Notes under the pieces: generated by a model
Databases searched by the model: none
What the model saw: only the letters and a program-made list of their open reading frames with translations
Told to the model about the DNA's origin: nothing
Program-made: the position numbers and the translations under genes
Origin: Chondrosia reniformis
Lineage: Eukaryota > Porifera > Demospongiae > Chondrillida > Chondrillidae
Direction: 5' to 3'
Assembly (NCBI GenBank): GCA_947172415.1
Contig: OX359198.1
Span: 5,797,401 to 5,861,400, forward strand
DNA length: 64,000 nt
Shown: positions 1 through 12,217 of the stretch, in pieces
How positions within the stretch are numbered: the first letter of the stretch is position 1
Layout: every line of letters starts with the position of its first letter

Positions 1-372
1 GTTCCCTGTGACTGTTTAGTATGTGTTTGTCCTCCAAGTGATGTTCTAAACACTTGTGGTTTGACTATCACTGGTCCTATTATAGTATCAATATTGCAGA
101 CAAAGTTGTACACATGTCTGGCTTGTTAAAAGTTGTGTCTGAGAACACTTTAATTTTGTTAACAATGATGGTAAGCTTATATAAACATGCTACAAGTGAA
201 GTAATTCATTTTGATGACAAATTATGATTGTAATTCTACTATGTATGTAAATGAATATAATTGATCTACAGCATATAAGACAAAAATGACTAAGAGTTAC
301 CTACATTGCTTGTGGTTAGATTATGTATGATATGAGTCAGCACTTTGTATGAGCTACATAGGCAAGTGAAAT

Positions 373-1336
373 TTATTCCAAAGAATAGGAAAAGGCAAAG
401 GTGCCTAGCTTCTCTGTAACTATCTCCTGACGACCTCCTCCAGACTTTTGGATCCCAGTGACCTCTGTACTGAACAGACCAATGCTATGACCATTGGAAA
501 CTTTCTTTCTCACCTCAAAAGTAATCTTGTCCCATGTGCAAGTACAAAATATTGTTTCCATGGCAATATCTTCTTGAAAATGGAGATCCTTGGATTGTAT
601 CTTTCCCTCAGTGTTATGTGAGGTGATTTGCAAGTAGTACTCCCCAGTGAAAAGCCCACTAGGTATTTGGATGCTGTGAACTTTAAGACTGCGGTAGACA
701 TACTGACACATTAAACCAGCAAAGCCCTCCACACAGCTGCACACCTCCACCCTTCCCATCCTGCTGCAAGTCGCTCCATTGCGACAAGAGTTTCGCAAGC
801 ATTGTCTCTCCTTCTTCTCTACTACAGACCACACTGAAATGCATTTATCATCACTGCAATGGTATCTCTTTGACATCTGGTTTAGTCCTTGCATACTGAT
901 AGTCTGTTTGGGGATTATCTTTGAATTACTTTCTCCATCCATTGTGCTTATAAAGAAATATTCCCAATTGTTATCTCCAAAGTTGATAACTTCATTCCAA
1001 TTCGGGACTGCTCCTTTTTCTTGTGAAAATAATTGAGTGTGGATGCCATCTTCGCTGTCTACAGCGGTCACATTGATGTAGAGGTACTGGCAGGAAGAAA
1101 TAAAATTTGACTGTTGCTGTAATCCTTCTGCATAGACCTTGAGGATTCCTCTAATTGGAGAATATCTTGCAATAGCAACAGATATGAAGGCAAAGGAAAG
1201 AGTGAAAAGAAAATCTGTAGAAGGGAACAATTCAGAATTACAATCAAAGAGTAGTATTTGCAAAAAATAGATGTACTAAAGGTTTATTGTGTTATCAGCT
1301 GTAAATTTAAAATTTCTCACTTTGAGATGTCTTCAT
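373..1336 (-). CDS. Secreted EGF-like protein with C2-like flanking regions
   Basis: Two exons are proposed: 1336-1321 (ATG, five codons plus one base, then GTGAGA) and 1214-373 (after TTCTACAG, ending TAA). The join gives 285 residues starting MKTSQNFLFTLSFAFISVAI, a convincing signal peptide; the long open frame alone has no ATG, so the small first exon is needed. A six-Cys EGF-like module lies in the middle (CLRNSCRNGATC, then CSCVEGFAGLMC). The region before it has a C2-like pattern (KVYAEGL, then YINVTAV, then PNWNEVINF), and the region after it (YYLQITS, then WDKITFEV) looks like a second weak C2-like sandwich. No membrane segment or GPI signal is seen, so it is probably secreted. It lies upstream of the U-box exons on the opposite strand. 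The function is unknown; the EGF call is firm, the C2 calls are tentative. Confidence 0.72.
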
Positions 1337-2348
1337 GGCTTGTATTCTTATGCAATCCTTTTCAAAGGAGTTGTTCTTAAGAAGTTATCAGTTTTCTGAA
1401 TTCACGCAAGTGGTTTTCTCTTCCTGTTGTGCTAGCTGGTTGAAGAGTGTTGCAGTAAATTCCTTTTATAGACGCTATTTCCACCCCACACCACTGGATT
1501 AGCTATGTTACACTCAGTTTGAAATAGTTTTCCACAGGGCACGATGCATGGCCTAATATGGTAACATTTATGACATCATCCTTGGTGACTATACACCATA
1601 GAGGATATATCATAGTGTGTACAACCTGTGGGGTTGACAGTAGCCGTTGCCTAGTGATTGCTAGGATACATGTAAAGTACCACTACACTAAAATAAACAA
1701 AATTTAGTTGTATAACTGTGGCAACCTTATAATATTTTATTGTTAATATAGAAAAAGAATTAGGGTGACAAAAGTAGTTACCTGAGATTGCTAGGTTACA
1801 TGTATGTAAAGTACTGAAACTCTAAAGCGAAAAAAAAAATTCAATTAATTTGTGTATCCATGGTAACTTTTTATTATTTTGTGGTGGCTACAGAAAAGCT
1901 CCACTTTGAACTATTCCTGAGGATGATGTTATGAGTGAATTGCCTCACATTGATATCAAAGGTTCAAAGGTTAAATTACAGAAATGACAGATTTTGAAAT
2001 TCATAATTATTACAAGTATATACATTCATTTATTGGAATAGTGGTAAACCGTGATATTTTAAGGTGCCCTATCTTCATCTTTGGGATGGTACATCCTTTG
2101 AGCGTTTAGAAATGAAGTGCCCAATCTTCAAAGGGAATGCCACTGAGTCTCTGTGTATTGTGATGAAATGTGTAGGCTATTGGCTGTTGTGCCGCTAAAG
2201 TAATGATAGCCTCCAATAGACAGTTGATATCATTTAGCAGTGTATCCAATAGCTGTTGTTTTGATGTTGTACAACTTTTACAGTATGCCTGCATGAAGCC
2301 GGCACTTCCAACCCTACCTACTTGTCTACGATTCTCTGTCTTATTCAG
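1337..2348. other. Non-coding stretch, no gene recognised
   Basis: I see no exon with family similarity on either strand. A 62-codon open frame on the minus strand at 2106-2294 has no recognisable motif or splice context. If the U-box exons belong to a full UBE4 gene, this is part of a large intron that also contains the oppositely oriented EGF gene. Confidence 0.5.
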
Positions 2349-2953
2349 GCTCCAAGTGAGTTCTGTGATGCACTGATGGGAACACTAATGAGAGACCCGG
2401 TCACTCTTCCCAACTCACAAACTGTCATGGACCGAGTCACAATATTAAGACATCTGATGAGGTAAAATTGCACTTGAGGCCATCATTTCTTATATTTTTA
2501 TTTGCTATATACATATGTATATACTTAATGGCAGGCAGTACAAGATTGCAAAGGAGTTGATGTTTTTATTGCTATAGATGATAAGTTTAATGCTATGTTT
2601 AGTGTACAGCTATAGGTTGTATGTATATGTATATGTCTGTACTTTACATTGTGATGTATATCATAGGACTGCATGAATGAATAAATTCTGTATATACGTA
2701 GTTATAGATATTGTTTGTTTGAATTATTTACATTACATGTATATTCACTGTACACCATAGCAAGTCAGAGGATCCATTCACCAGGAGTACTCTGACCCCA
2801 GACATGCTTCAAGAAGAGGTTGAAGTGAAACAGAAAATAGAAACCTGGATTAAAGATAAGAAAGATGCAAAACAAGAATCACAGTTGAACACTGTTACTA
2901 GTGCCCAAGAAGATGAAGAGGTGGATGATGAAGATGATGCCGATTTATACTAA
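2349..2953 (+). CDS. UBE4B: UBE4-type ubiquitin ligase, C-terminal U-box (partial)
   Basis: Two exons, 2349-2461 and 2761-2953, are joined in frame (AG|C) and end in TAA. They encode a complete U-box: [38 protein letters not shown], then an acidic tail ending DEDDADLY. U-box proteins of the UFD2/UBE4 family extend ubiquitin chains (E4 activity) on substrates passed to Cdc48/p97 and the proteasome; the U-box recruits the E2. The TVMDR.TILRHL wording is closer to vertebrate UBE4B than UBE4A, from memory only. The large N-terminal core is not in the window: the exon opens at an acceptor (TTATTCAG), and upstream lies the opposite-strand EGF gene. Either the rest is before position 1, making the EGF gene nested in an intron, or this is a detached U-box copy. 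It ends 177 bp from the transglutaminase stop (tail-to-tail). Confidence 0.8.
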
Positions 2954-3129
2954 ACTGCAGACATTTTATTTTGTTATTTAGCAATGGCTAGCTTTAATAT
3001 CTCAAGTGCACATATACGTATATTAATGTATGCATTTAGGAAAATTGTTATTGTAAGTTGTATACATATCTACATTCTTTTTCATTATTATTGCAACTAA
3101 AATATAATATAATATACGGGCTCTGTTCT

Positions 3130-6100
3130 CTAAGTAGGCGGGGTTACGTCTATTAGAGTCCAGCCTCTCACATCAGTGAGCTGGTCAGAATGTAATGTCA
3201 CAATCAGCCACTGCTTTCCCACATGGCTTGCCTTGATGGGAAACTCAACTGCAGCAATAGCTCCAGGTAACACCAATCTCCTATTATTGAAGATTATAGA
3301 CATAAAATAGATTAGGTAAGTATATAGTATAAGAAAAGGGAGTTACTTGTACCATAGAATCTATGATTGTATATACTAAGTCGGAGACTGAAGTCCTATC
3401 GAATGGCAACCAGTGATTGCCTGATTGATGAAGGCAGTCCAACTCACCACCAGAAGTACACTACACCAATGAGGAGGTGAAAGAGGTTCTGTGGTTCTTT
3501 TGATGATTTTAGTCATTTTGGATAGGTAGGTAGGTGATCATTAATTGTTTAATAGGATTTCAGTCTCCAAACCAACATCAGACTTAAGTCACTTGGTTGG
3601 TCAGGTGTAGTAACTTCCAGTGATTATTATATCTATATGTAGTATATGTATCTGTGTAAGTGAAACTGCTAACTTGTAAGAAAGCTCTTTCATTGGACAG
3701 AGGCCTTTGCCTTCTACCAGAAACGTAACTCTTGAGAGGGACACAGAAAGAGGGTTCCTAAACTTTAATTTGATCCGCACGGGAGCACCCGAAGTTATGG
3801 AGTTTGGACATACAACCTCCACTTCTGGTAGATGAAATCTAAAGTTGTGCAGCTTAATGAAGGCTTGCTGGGTCTCCTTGACAGTTACTATTACAAAAAA
3901 CTGCAACATTGCTTGGTCTATGATGTACTTGATGTACTTGCTTGATTCAATTGGAAGAGAAACAGAGGCATCTGAAAACAGGAAAAATTGTCAAGTCAAT
4001 TCTACAGAAGATGCCATAAAGTACGTATATTAAGTATGTATGTATGTAGGTAAATGTTATGTATGTACGTACTTAAGTACAAGCTTATATTGTATTTGTC
4101 CATATACTGAGCTGGGCACAAATTGAGGTTGGGTAAAAATGGCTGGAATATGTACGTATGTGGAATACGTACGTGAAATATTATATAGTGAAACTTCAAT
4201 ACTCCCACTGACACCTAAGGATCTGTAAACTATCACGGCTACCATTACCATTTAGAAATTTAATGTAGTAGACTGTGATGTATGTAAAGTGTAGACATGT
4301 GAGCTGTCCCAATAAGAGAGACTTTATTGTATAGTGAATCCTTGAAAATCCACTCCTATCCATTCAGCACTGCCAAAATAGAGTCTTATTAGTACAAAAT
4401 ACAACATACATATGCGTGTATGTACGTACATACGTACCTTGTCCTGGATTAATGACACCTGAAAACTTCATGCTCATAAAATTTTGTACAACCGCTCCTG
4501 TATATCGGATCACTTTCCCCACAATTTTGCCAGCAATCTGTCTCACGACTCCGCTACTGTTGTGCACTTTTACACAAATGTGGATTACATCACCCAAACT
4601 AGATTGCAGGAAAGATGAATTTATGGATGAATTGATGGAGGATGAATGGACTTACAGGAGGATCAATGGATGCATTAAAGATGGATAAATGGATGGATAT
4701 TCAGAAAGAGTAATTATAGATAGATAACGAAGCACTTACATTACACCATCATTGGTAGTGACTTCAAAGGAACAGTCCCTTAAAGGAAGATGTACCTTCT
4801 TTTTGGCAGTAGACTTGGTTGAAGTAGAAGTAGGTTGTTGTATGTCCGATTTCACACTGTGATAATAATCTGTCACTTTGATAGGTACCATTTTGTTGTG
4901 TATAGAGGCACATATCATGGGAGCCACCTCACTTCTATCTATTAGAACCAAGCTAGCATGCTTTAGGGCAGTAGATAAGTGAACCACATCTGCTGCTAGC
5001 TGGAGGTAGTGCACTTCGGAAGACACCTGTCTATAAACAGTGGAACAGTTGTACGGGTGAGTACTCTCTGCTGTTATCTTCTCCCTGACAGAGGTGACGG
5101 AAGTAGGACCAATGCGGTATTTTCCAGAAAGCCTTGGGGGGGATATGGGATCAAGGACCTGCCAACCATTGAATCCTAAAGGCAGGTCATCTCGCTGCAT
5201 CCAAGCTTCCAGCCAAACATGGTACACCCTACATTCAGTTGAAAATCAGTCATAATGAGGCTACTATCACCAATGAATGTTCTCCAGCCACGTAGACAAC
5301 TTCACATATTTGTACGTGCATACGTACGTATATGGAGAAGTACGTAAGTATACTTGCCACATATACTGAATACTGCGTGGCTGGAAGTGTTGGTGGGGAA
5401 TTTAGTTTGGCAGATTGGCAGTTTTGAGAGCAATCAACCAATACGTATTGCCAAACTATACAAAATGTAGGAGAACAACTGTCTTATCAGTAAAATCCAC
5501 CAAATGCCATAATTTGAGCAATCTGCCAAATATTCTTTCCACCATACAGTATATTGGCAACAGAATGTTACGGTATATGATTCCAAATATAACTCAATAT
5601 AAGGTACGTATATAGACTGCAAAATTAATAAATTTTGTGATCCATAAACAGCAACTCCTTACCAAACTGAATCTTTTATAAGAGAATGAGCCAAGTCCCC
5701 GTCAGAAGTGAAGTATCTCACCACCTTTCCAGGCTGGCTTGTATCAAAAGCACAGTTGTAGCAGGTGATTGGTCTGCTGGCTATACCAAGAGCTCTCAGT
5801 AATGTCACAGCAACTGCTGCAAACGTGAAACACTGGCCATATCTGCACAAAGCACAATCATGCATACGTACATACATACATACGTATATGTCCATCCACA
5901 CATATGTACATACGTATGTGCATATGCATGAATAATCTAAAACACCATTTTCAACATTTATGTACATACATAGTTTAGAGTAAAGGCATATAGGGAACTA
6001 AACCTAGTGAGAGCATTGGATGAGGATACAGAGTTTGCTCCTCCTATGTACTTCTCTTCTTCTCCACTGGGCCAGACAGCTGATTTTGGGAATTCCACCC

Positions 6101-8568
6101 TTCATCAGTGACCCTGGGAATCTTTGTCTTTTTCTTGATCTTTTGTGATTCCTTGTCTCTGTGTTACCTAAATCTACGTAGGTACGTATGTACGTACATT
6201 ACTTCAAGCATGATTAGCTAACCAATGGCCAAGAGGAGGCAGAACTCCTCCTCTACTTACAGATATATTATTTATCTATATACGTACGTAGGTAGCAGAT
6301 ATGTATGTACGTATGTGAAACTAATTGCTGCTAATTAATCACTCAAAGCTACCTTTAATTTATGTACAACCATGTATGCATGTTTGCCGCTCACTTTACT
6401 GGAAACTTTGATCGATTGTACTTCTGTAGTATAGCAGCTGATCCAGTCCAGCGACATGGATGAATACCAGCGCTCAGACTACCTGTATATCCTGATACCA
6501 GCACACCTGTGTTGTCTCTGGCATTGATCTTTGAGATGAGACCTCTAGACACCAGCGTTGCAGATTGACATTCCTCTGGACCAAGAGATCCGATTAAGGA
6601 AATGGCAGCATCCAAACAGCTCTCTTCAAACTGGAGAAAAACCAAGTGTACGAGGATTAATTGGATGAGGGGGTGGATAAGCAATGGAGATGGGATGGAC
6701 AGATGATAATGGAAATGGGATGGACAGATGATAATGGAAATGGGATGGACAGATGATAAAGGAAATGGGATGGGGAGATGATAAAGGAAATGGGATGGAC
6801 AGATGATAATGGAAATGGGATGGACAGATGATAATGGAAATGGGATGGACAGATGATAAAGGAAATGGGATGGGGAGATGATAAAGGAAATGGGATGGAC
6901 AGATGATAAAGGAATTGGGATGGGATGGGAGGGAGGGATAAGAGGTGTGAAAAGTGGATTGAAGGTTCTATACCTTACCTGTCCATAGTACCATGGAGTA
7001 GGCAAGGGCTGCCTTTCATTGCCTCTCCAAATAATTCCTCTGTCACACAACAAGTACTCCCTTCTGTCTTCTTCATGTTCCAGAAAGCTGTCGTCCTCTG
7101 TAGACACAGAGGTGAGAGAATACATGCAAACTTCACCAGCAATGCCCAGTCAGTACATGTTGGCATTAGCAAGATTTGTGTTAAATTTGAATTTCCAAAC
7201 TAAAGCCTGGGTGCAATCAACAGGTATCTATAATTATGTATGTGACATGGATAGTATACTGCTCAAGTGTCATTTATAACATATTCATCAGGAGTTATTA
7301 GTATTTAAAGAGAGGTACATATGTACAAGGTCAGGGTATGTATGCATAGGACATTAAGAGAGCTAATACGTAGATACGTATGTATGTATATATCGTTCTA
7401 TTGAATGGCTGTGATCAATACAACATGAGACATGGCTACTGGTACATACATGCGATATATACGTATATACGTAGCTGGAGGAGAGGTGGCACCAGACCTA
7501 CATGCAATGTAACATATGCATGTATCTACTGGAACAAGTATACGTACGTACAATAGGCTGTAGTGTATATAAATAGCTTCAGAATTCCATCTTAAAACTG
7601 GAAAGTGTATATTCTTTATTGCTATAGTATTTTGTGTATACTGCTATTCTAAATCACATACATACGTACACATAGAGAAGTGAGGGAAGCAAGAAAGTAC
7701 ATCTAACTATAACTTTATATGTGATATGTGATTTAGTTTAGCCATTTCTATTTGATAATCATTCAGATTCAAGACACAACATCAGAAGAAATTCAAATTG
7801 TGTGTGTGCGTCTAGTATTCTGAATGTACTGCCGGTTATCTAGGCCATGCATATCACATTTGCCACTGCATATTAGTCAAACTCACCCGGGTTCCACGGG
7901 TTGAACAGGACTGTCAGCGTGCCAGGGTGGAAGTGAGTACACACTTCCGGCACTCCCTTCAGGGTTAGGGTCACATGAGGCTGAAAGCGACCAATTGGAA
8001 ACTTCGGCGGTATGGCAATACTGAGCCATATTTCCTTTATGTCTTTCGCCACTCCGCACGCTCTGAACTCGCCAAACCGCTCCCTCCGAGTCCTGGAACC
8101 CACGAGCACGAGGGATACAGTGTACTCGCAAGTGAAGGATAACGTCGTGTGGACTTTAAGGACAATTGTGTTGCCTCTTCTTAAAATTATATCGTTGTTG
8201 TCCGGATTGATAAAGAACCTGGAGGTGTGGTTTTCTGCTGGTGTTTCTTTAAGAGAGAATTCTGTATGCGTGATACCAAAGTGTTGGGTGGCTGCATAGT
8301 TTACAGTTTTGCTTGTCGTTAGGAACTTTCTAGCAACGGGAGGACTTGACACTGTGGCATTCTTCCCATGACGAATTGAACCGTCACTTGTACTTAACGA
8401 TCTAAGCAAATACAAAATTGTAACTTTAATTAAGAACCTTCTATGTGATATTATCTTGGTCTCTTACCTGTTCAGAGGTTTATCTCTGTGGACTGAAGGT
8501 ACAGATCTGGTCTTTACTCTAGGAGGAGTGCTTTTTGGCCTGCTTAAAACATTGTGGCTGTGCAGCAT
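3130..8568 (-). CDS. Transglutaminase (protein-glutamine gamma-glutamyltransferase)
   Basis: Nine exons (minus): 8568-8468, 8401-7887, 7097-6979, 6630-6395, 5842-5663, 5228-4740, 4598-4438, 3971-3674, 3280-3130; 2,250 bp, 749 residues, phases consistent at every junction. Transglutaminases make isopeptide cross-links between protein glutamine and lysine, Ca2+-dependent, inside or outside the cell. The N-terminal sandwich (about residues 60-205) ends in FNPW. The core has YGQC (Cys328), YHVWLEAW (His387) and GWQVLD (Asp410); His-to-Asp spacing is 23, as in human TG2, so it should be active. Two C-terminal barrels follow (VCPNSITSGAPVRIKL; LHSDQLTDVRGW). The first 34 residues are basic and Ser/Pro-rich, with no signal peptide. 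Introns carry a 25-bp minisatellite, a copy of a dispersed repeat and many TACGTA runs. Which metazoan subgroup it belongs to cannot be told by eye. Confidence 0.93.
3385..3640 (-). repeat. Dispersed repeat family R2 (MITE-like), copy 1, rearranged
   Basis: Contains GGAGACTGAAGTCCTAT, GGCAACCAGTGATTGCC and CACTTGGTTGGTCAGGTG, also found at 13,345-13,450 and 63,410-63,548. It lies in the last intron of the transglutaminase. An extra piece between the halves shows that it is rearranged. Confidence 0.6.
5938..6125 (+). repeat. Dispersed repeat family R1, copy 1
   Basis: It starts near AACACCATTTTCAACAT and runs through GGGAACTAAACCTAGTGAGA to CCACCCTTCATCAGTGA. The same string of motifs is found at 25,775-25,955 (minus) over the full length, and in part at 16,586-16,700 and 54,335-54,460. 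No coding capacity is seen. It is probably a short non-autonomous element (MITE or SINE). Confidence 0.7.
6679..6925. repeat. Minisatellite, about 25-bp unit, in a transglutaminase intron
   Basis: About ten tandem copies of GGGATGGACAGATGATAATGG plus AAAT, with two variant types (GACAGA or GGGAGA; ATAATGG or ATAAAGG) in alternating order. It lies in the intron between exons 3 and 4 of the transglutaminase. The open frame across it on the minus strand is a repeat artefact. Confidence 0.92.
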
Positions 8569-8784
8569 ACTCCCTCCTGGTCAAATCTAACATCTAACAT
8601 CCAGTTAAGACACGACAGCCATTTTAGCGTTGTCATGGCGACAACCATTTCCGCCATAATCTGAGCAATCATTTGCACCTTTTGTTCAATGTCATACATA
8701 ATCTAAAAATTAAATATTAGGCAAAATGTTTATACTTGTGATCTCTAATAGATTGCCCATCTAATCACATAAAGTGCTTAAGAG

Positions 8785-11700
8785 TTATTCCATGGCATGG
8801 GCATGCTGATCTAGGACATAGAATATTAGTGCATTGACCAGATCCATAGAAGGGTCACCAGTGAGGACTATATCATATAGATCCTTATATTTTTCAAGCA
8901 GCTCATTTTCTTTGTAGTTCAGAAAGCCAATCTTAACAATATTTAGTTGGTGTTCTGCTTCAAAGGCATCTGCGATGTGGGGATCCCCCGTGGAGTCTCC
9001 TAGCAACAGCACATTTGACCTATCCTGCAAGAAGAAAGGATACAATGATAATATTTGACTGCTTTGAGGTAATAGTGATTAACTACAGACAAAGAATTAG
9101 GTACACATGATGCAACCATGAGAATATACAGCAGTTAATGAAATTGCTACATGAAAAAATTATCTAACACCATTTTCAACATGCTACATGTATTTTAGAG
9201 AATGTCCTCGAAGGTCTAGGTGCTGCATACAGATGCCACAAATGTTAAAAAAGTCAAGTTAAAAATCAAGTTAAAAAAGATTTTGAAATTAACTGAAGGT
9301 AGGGATGGCACTGTTTGTATTGAAGGTAAATCTTGAAAAGGGTCAATCAAAAATTGATCAAAAAGTGAGGTTACAGCTACAACACATGACCATGCCATGT
9401 CCTAGCCTTATTCTGTATATGCTAACCTGCTGTGATTGGAAATGCCCTTAGTAGGAGGAGACACTAGGCTTCAAGTAGCCAACAAAACCCAGCACCTCTA
9501 CGCCACCCCTACTTCAACAGCTGTTTCTATAACCACACAAGAAACAATACAGCCTCAATACTATTTGCCCATTACTAAAGCACTAGAATTAGGAATCTAT
9601 ATACCAAAGCTATATTCATTTAAAGAACATTTTACAGCAGCATGAAAAGGAAGTAGAAAATAAAAATAAAAGAGGAATTACCAGAAGTAAGTAGCAGTTT
9701 TGTAGCAATTTCACTTTATGAACATCCTCAAGACAACTATCCCTAGGTTACCATCATATACTAGGGGCTTAATTCAGCCAAAGAACTAAATTCTAAGGTG
9801 ACTATATATAACTATGTACGTATAGACTTTATGCCATCCCTACCTATAGGAACCACAGCACTCCTTACTAATAACCTAACAGTCAGAGACCAGTGGCATT
9901 AGTGACCAGTTGTCTTGTTTGTGGCTAAAATGGACATTACAGTGTTTCCAAGAGGCGACTTTACTAGTACATTAAGTACATACAGAGTATTAACTTTACA
10001 ACATATCAGTGCTAGATGTCTGATCATTATGTAATTGTAAATACGTAGGACTTTGGTCCCCCAGCCAAGATGAGACCTTGCTCCCTTGGCTGGTTTGGCA
10101 TAGAATACTCCATATTATGTGACAATTTGTCTCAAGTACCTTTACTTCTTCAAACACTTGTTTGTGGTGTTCAGCGACATCAGGCTTGTTGAAGGTATGG
10201 ACTAAGGGTTCAGAAAACCCTATCAAATTGCCCTAAATGGACATGGAGATTAGAACAAGGAACAGATGTTGCACAAGATGGCCTCACATCTTCGTGGAAC
10301 TTCATGTCATTTGCCAATATCCGCATAACAGGATAGAATGTTGACCTCTGACTAATGATTTCTTCAATGATGTCTACAAAAACACAAAAATCATCATTTG
10401 CAGTCCTTCCCATACCTGCTAAAGATGCATACACAATCAACTGGTTAAGGTAACTCACTTGATAGACCAGCAGAGAAAATAAGCACAGGGACCCTGTACT
10501 TATCAGCAGTGTCAAACAGGAGGTTACACCCTGGTCTGCCGTGGGAAGACAAGAAAATAACCAACTTACAGCAAGTGACATTGAACAAATTTTATGATAC
10601 TCAAACATGTGGAATTAAAATTGGCATTTAGCTAGAGTAAAACCCTAGTAATCAGTTCAACATAGTTGGAGTTTAATAGTGGGAGTATAATAATGGTTAT
10701 CACACATTCATTTACTGTAAATGCATCTTCAAATAAATCAAGGCTTTAGCTAAAAAGCTTCTAGACTTGTAGTAAGCTATGCTTTTCCAGCTAAATAAGT
10801 ATCTTATTGGATCTCAGTTTTGGTGACTTTTTATCAACTTCTAATATTCCCTTACATTTAAACTCTTAGCAGGACCATGGGCCAACAAAGTTGTTTACCT
10901 TAAAGAAATGTTGGCATTTTCTACCATGTTTTTTAAATCTTCTCTCTTTAGCTTGTAGTCAATAAGTAGCTGGTGCCCACAGCTCCACCACTCAATCATG
11001 AGAGGAATCTTCTCTTCTTTGGTTAGGGAGCTGCATGGTTAAATGTAAAATTCACTACATATACGTGAGGTACACCCAACAACATGGCACTGACGACAGA
11101 ATTCACATTTTTGTGGATAACCACAAAAGTACATGCATTGCATTGGCATGTGTAGAACACAAAGATGTTCATCTTTGGTATGAGAAGTAGCATTTTTTAC
11201 AGGAATGTATGTATTTAAACAATAATTTTGAAAACATTTGTTTGCCTTCAAACAGGTTCTAGATTAACAATTTTTCACTGCGTATGTAACATATGCACAC
11301 ACAATGTTACATGTACAGTACACTAGGTCTTTAAAATTTGGTTTTAGTCAGAGCAGACAGCAATATATATTGAGGGAAAATGGATAAAAACTACACTTTA
11401 ATTACAGGATAATACATAAATGCTCACTGAGATATTTCCATAGGATAATACTTTTCCTTTATTTCCTTTGCCTGTGCAAAGATGATTACGAAGAGACGCA
11501 TAAGAATGAGATATTAACACTGACAGAAGCGAGACAGAACTTTAGGAAACATTCGAGAAAATACTTTAACATATTCAAGCATATTTTTTTAATAGATGAT
11601 ACCTTTTTTCTATATGAGGGAGGCAGCTGAGAGCTATTCTCGCATACAGCTAAAACGGAAAATAAAAAAATTACTGACACATATATTATAAAAAGATTTC

Positions 11701-12217
11701 CCATACAGTAACATTGTTAAAAATACGCAGCATATCAGTGTATTCGTACCTGGTAGCTATGTAGCGAATATTAATTGTTCTTTTTAGAAGGAAAACGTTA
11801 CAATAGAATTTCTATAGGGCTTACCGTGGGAAGTGAATCCACGTGTACCGTTAACATGATATTTGGTCAGGGTCATGTCGAAGTCTGTAATTATTTGAAA
11901 CTTTTCCGGTCCATCCAACGACATGCGCTTGAGTCGTGAAATGACGCTCTGTAAAGATTTAACATGAATCCCCGCGCCTAAGAGAGCGTGTTCCAACCTC
12001 ACTCGACCAATGGACCTCTAGGAACGGGAGAGCTACTATGAGAGGCAATCAATCATTTATTCTGGTTTTATTTTTATGGCGCATTCAAAAAATACGTACA
12101 TAAGTCTACATGAAATACATTAGCACATACTGGACTACTCTATTATCATCTTACGGATCGCATTTGTACAGGATTAACAGAGAGGGAATCACTAGTGCTT
12201 CCTATTTCGTCCTCCAT
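8785..12217 (-). CDS. NT5C3: Cytosolic 5'-nucleotidase III (pyrimidine 5'-nucleotidase)
   Basis: Nine exons (minus): 12217-12155, 12017-11825, 11649-11603, 11471-11428, 11030-10899, 10535-10459, 10373-10288, 10232-10140, 9024-8785; 975 bp, 324 residues, phases consistent. The enzyme removes phosphate from pyrimidine nucleoside monophosphates (and m7GMP in the NT5C3B branch) in the cytosol. HAD-fold motifs are present: DFDMT (nucleophile Asp66, acid Asp68), FSAG (Ser181), LLGDSTGDPHIAD (Asp255, Asp259). Also seen are KEEKIPLMIEWW and HTFNKPD, both typical of this family. The ATG is in a 21-codon first exon ending VQMRS before GTAAGA; the second exon has no usable ATG before residue 53. Length matches the vertebrate proteins (about 290-340). 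The gene is divergent from the USP37-like gene. Confidence 0.93.
9025..10139. repeat. Long last intron of NT5C3 with mobile-element fragments
   Basis: Holds a fragment of the R1 repeat near 9165-9205 (AACACCATTTTCAACATGC) and, near 9,285-9,315, a piece with AGGGATGGCACTG that matches the arm of the palindromic element at 29.05 kb. No exon is seen. The open frame at 9436-9645 shows no family motif. Confidence 0.5.

Noticed and set aside
6391-7125. A single 244-codon open frame on the minus strand
   Set aside because: It joins transglutaminase exons 3 and 4 through a minisatellite intron; the GT/AG sites and family alignment show the middle is intronic.
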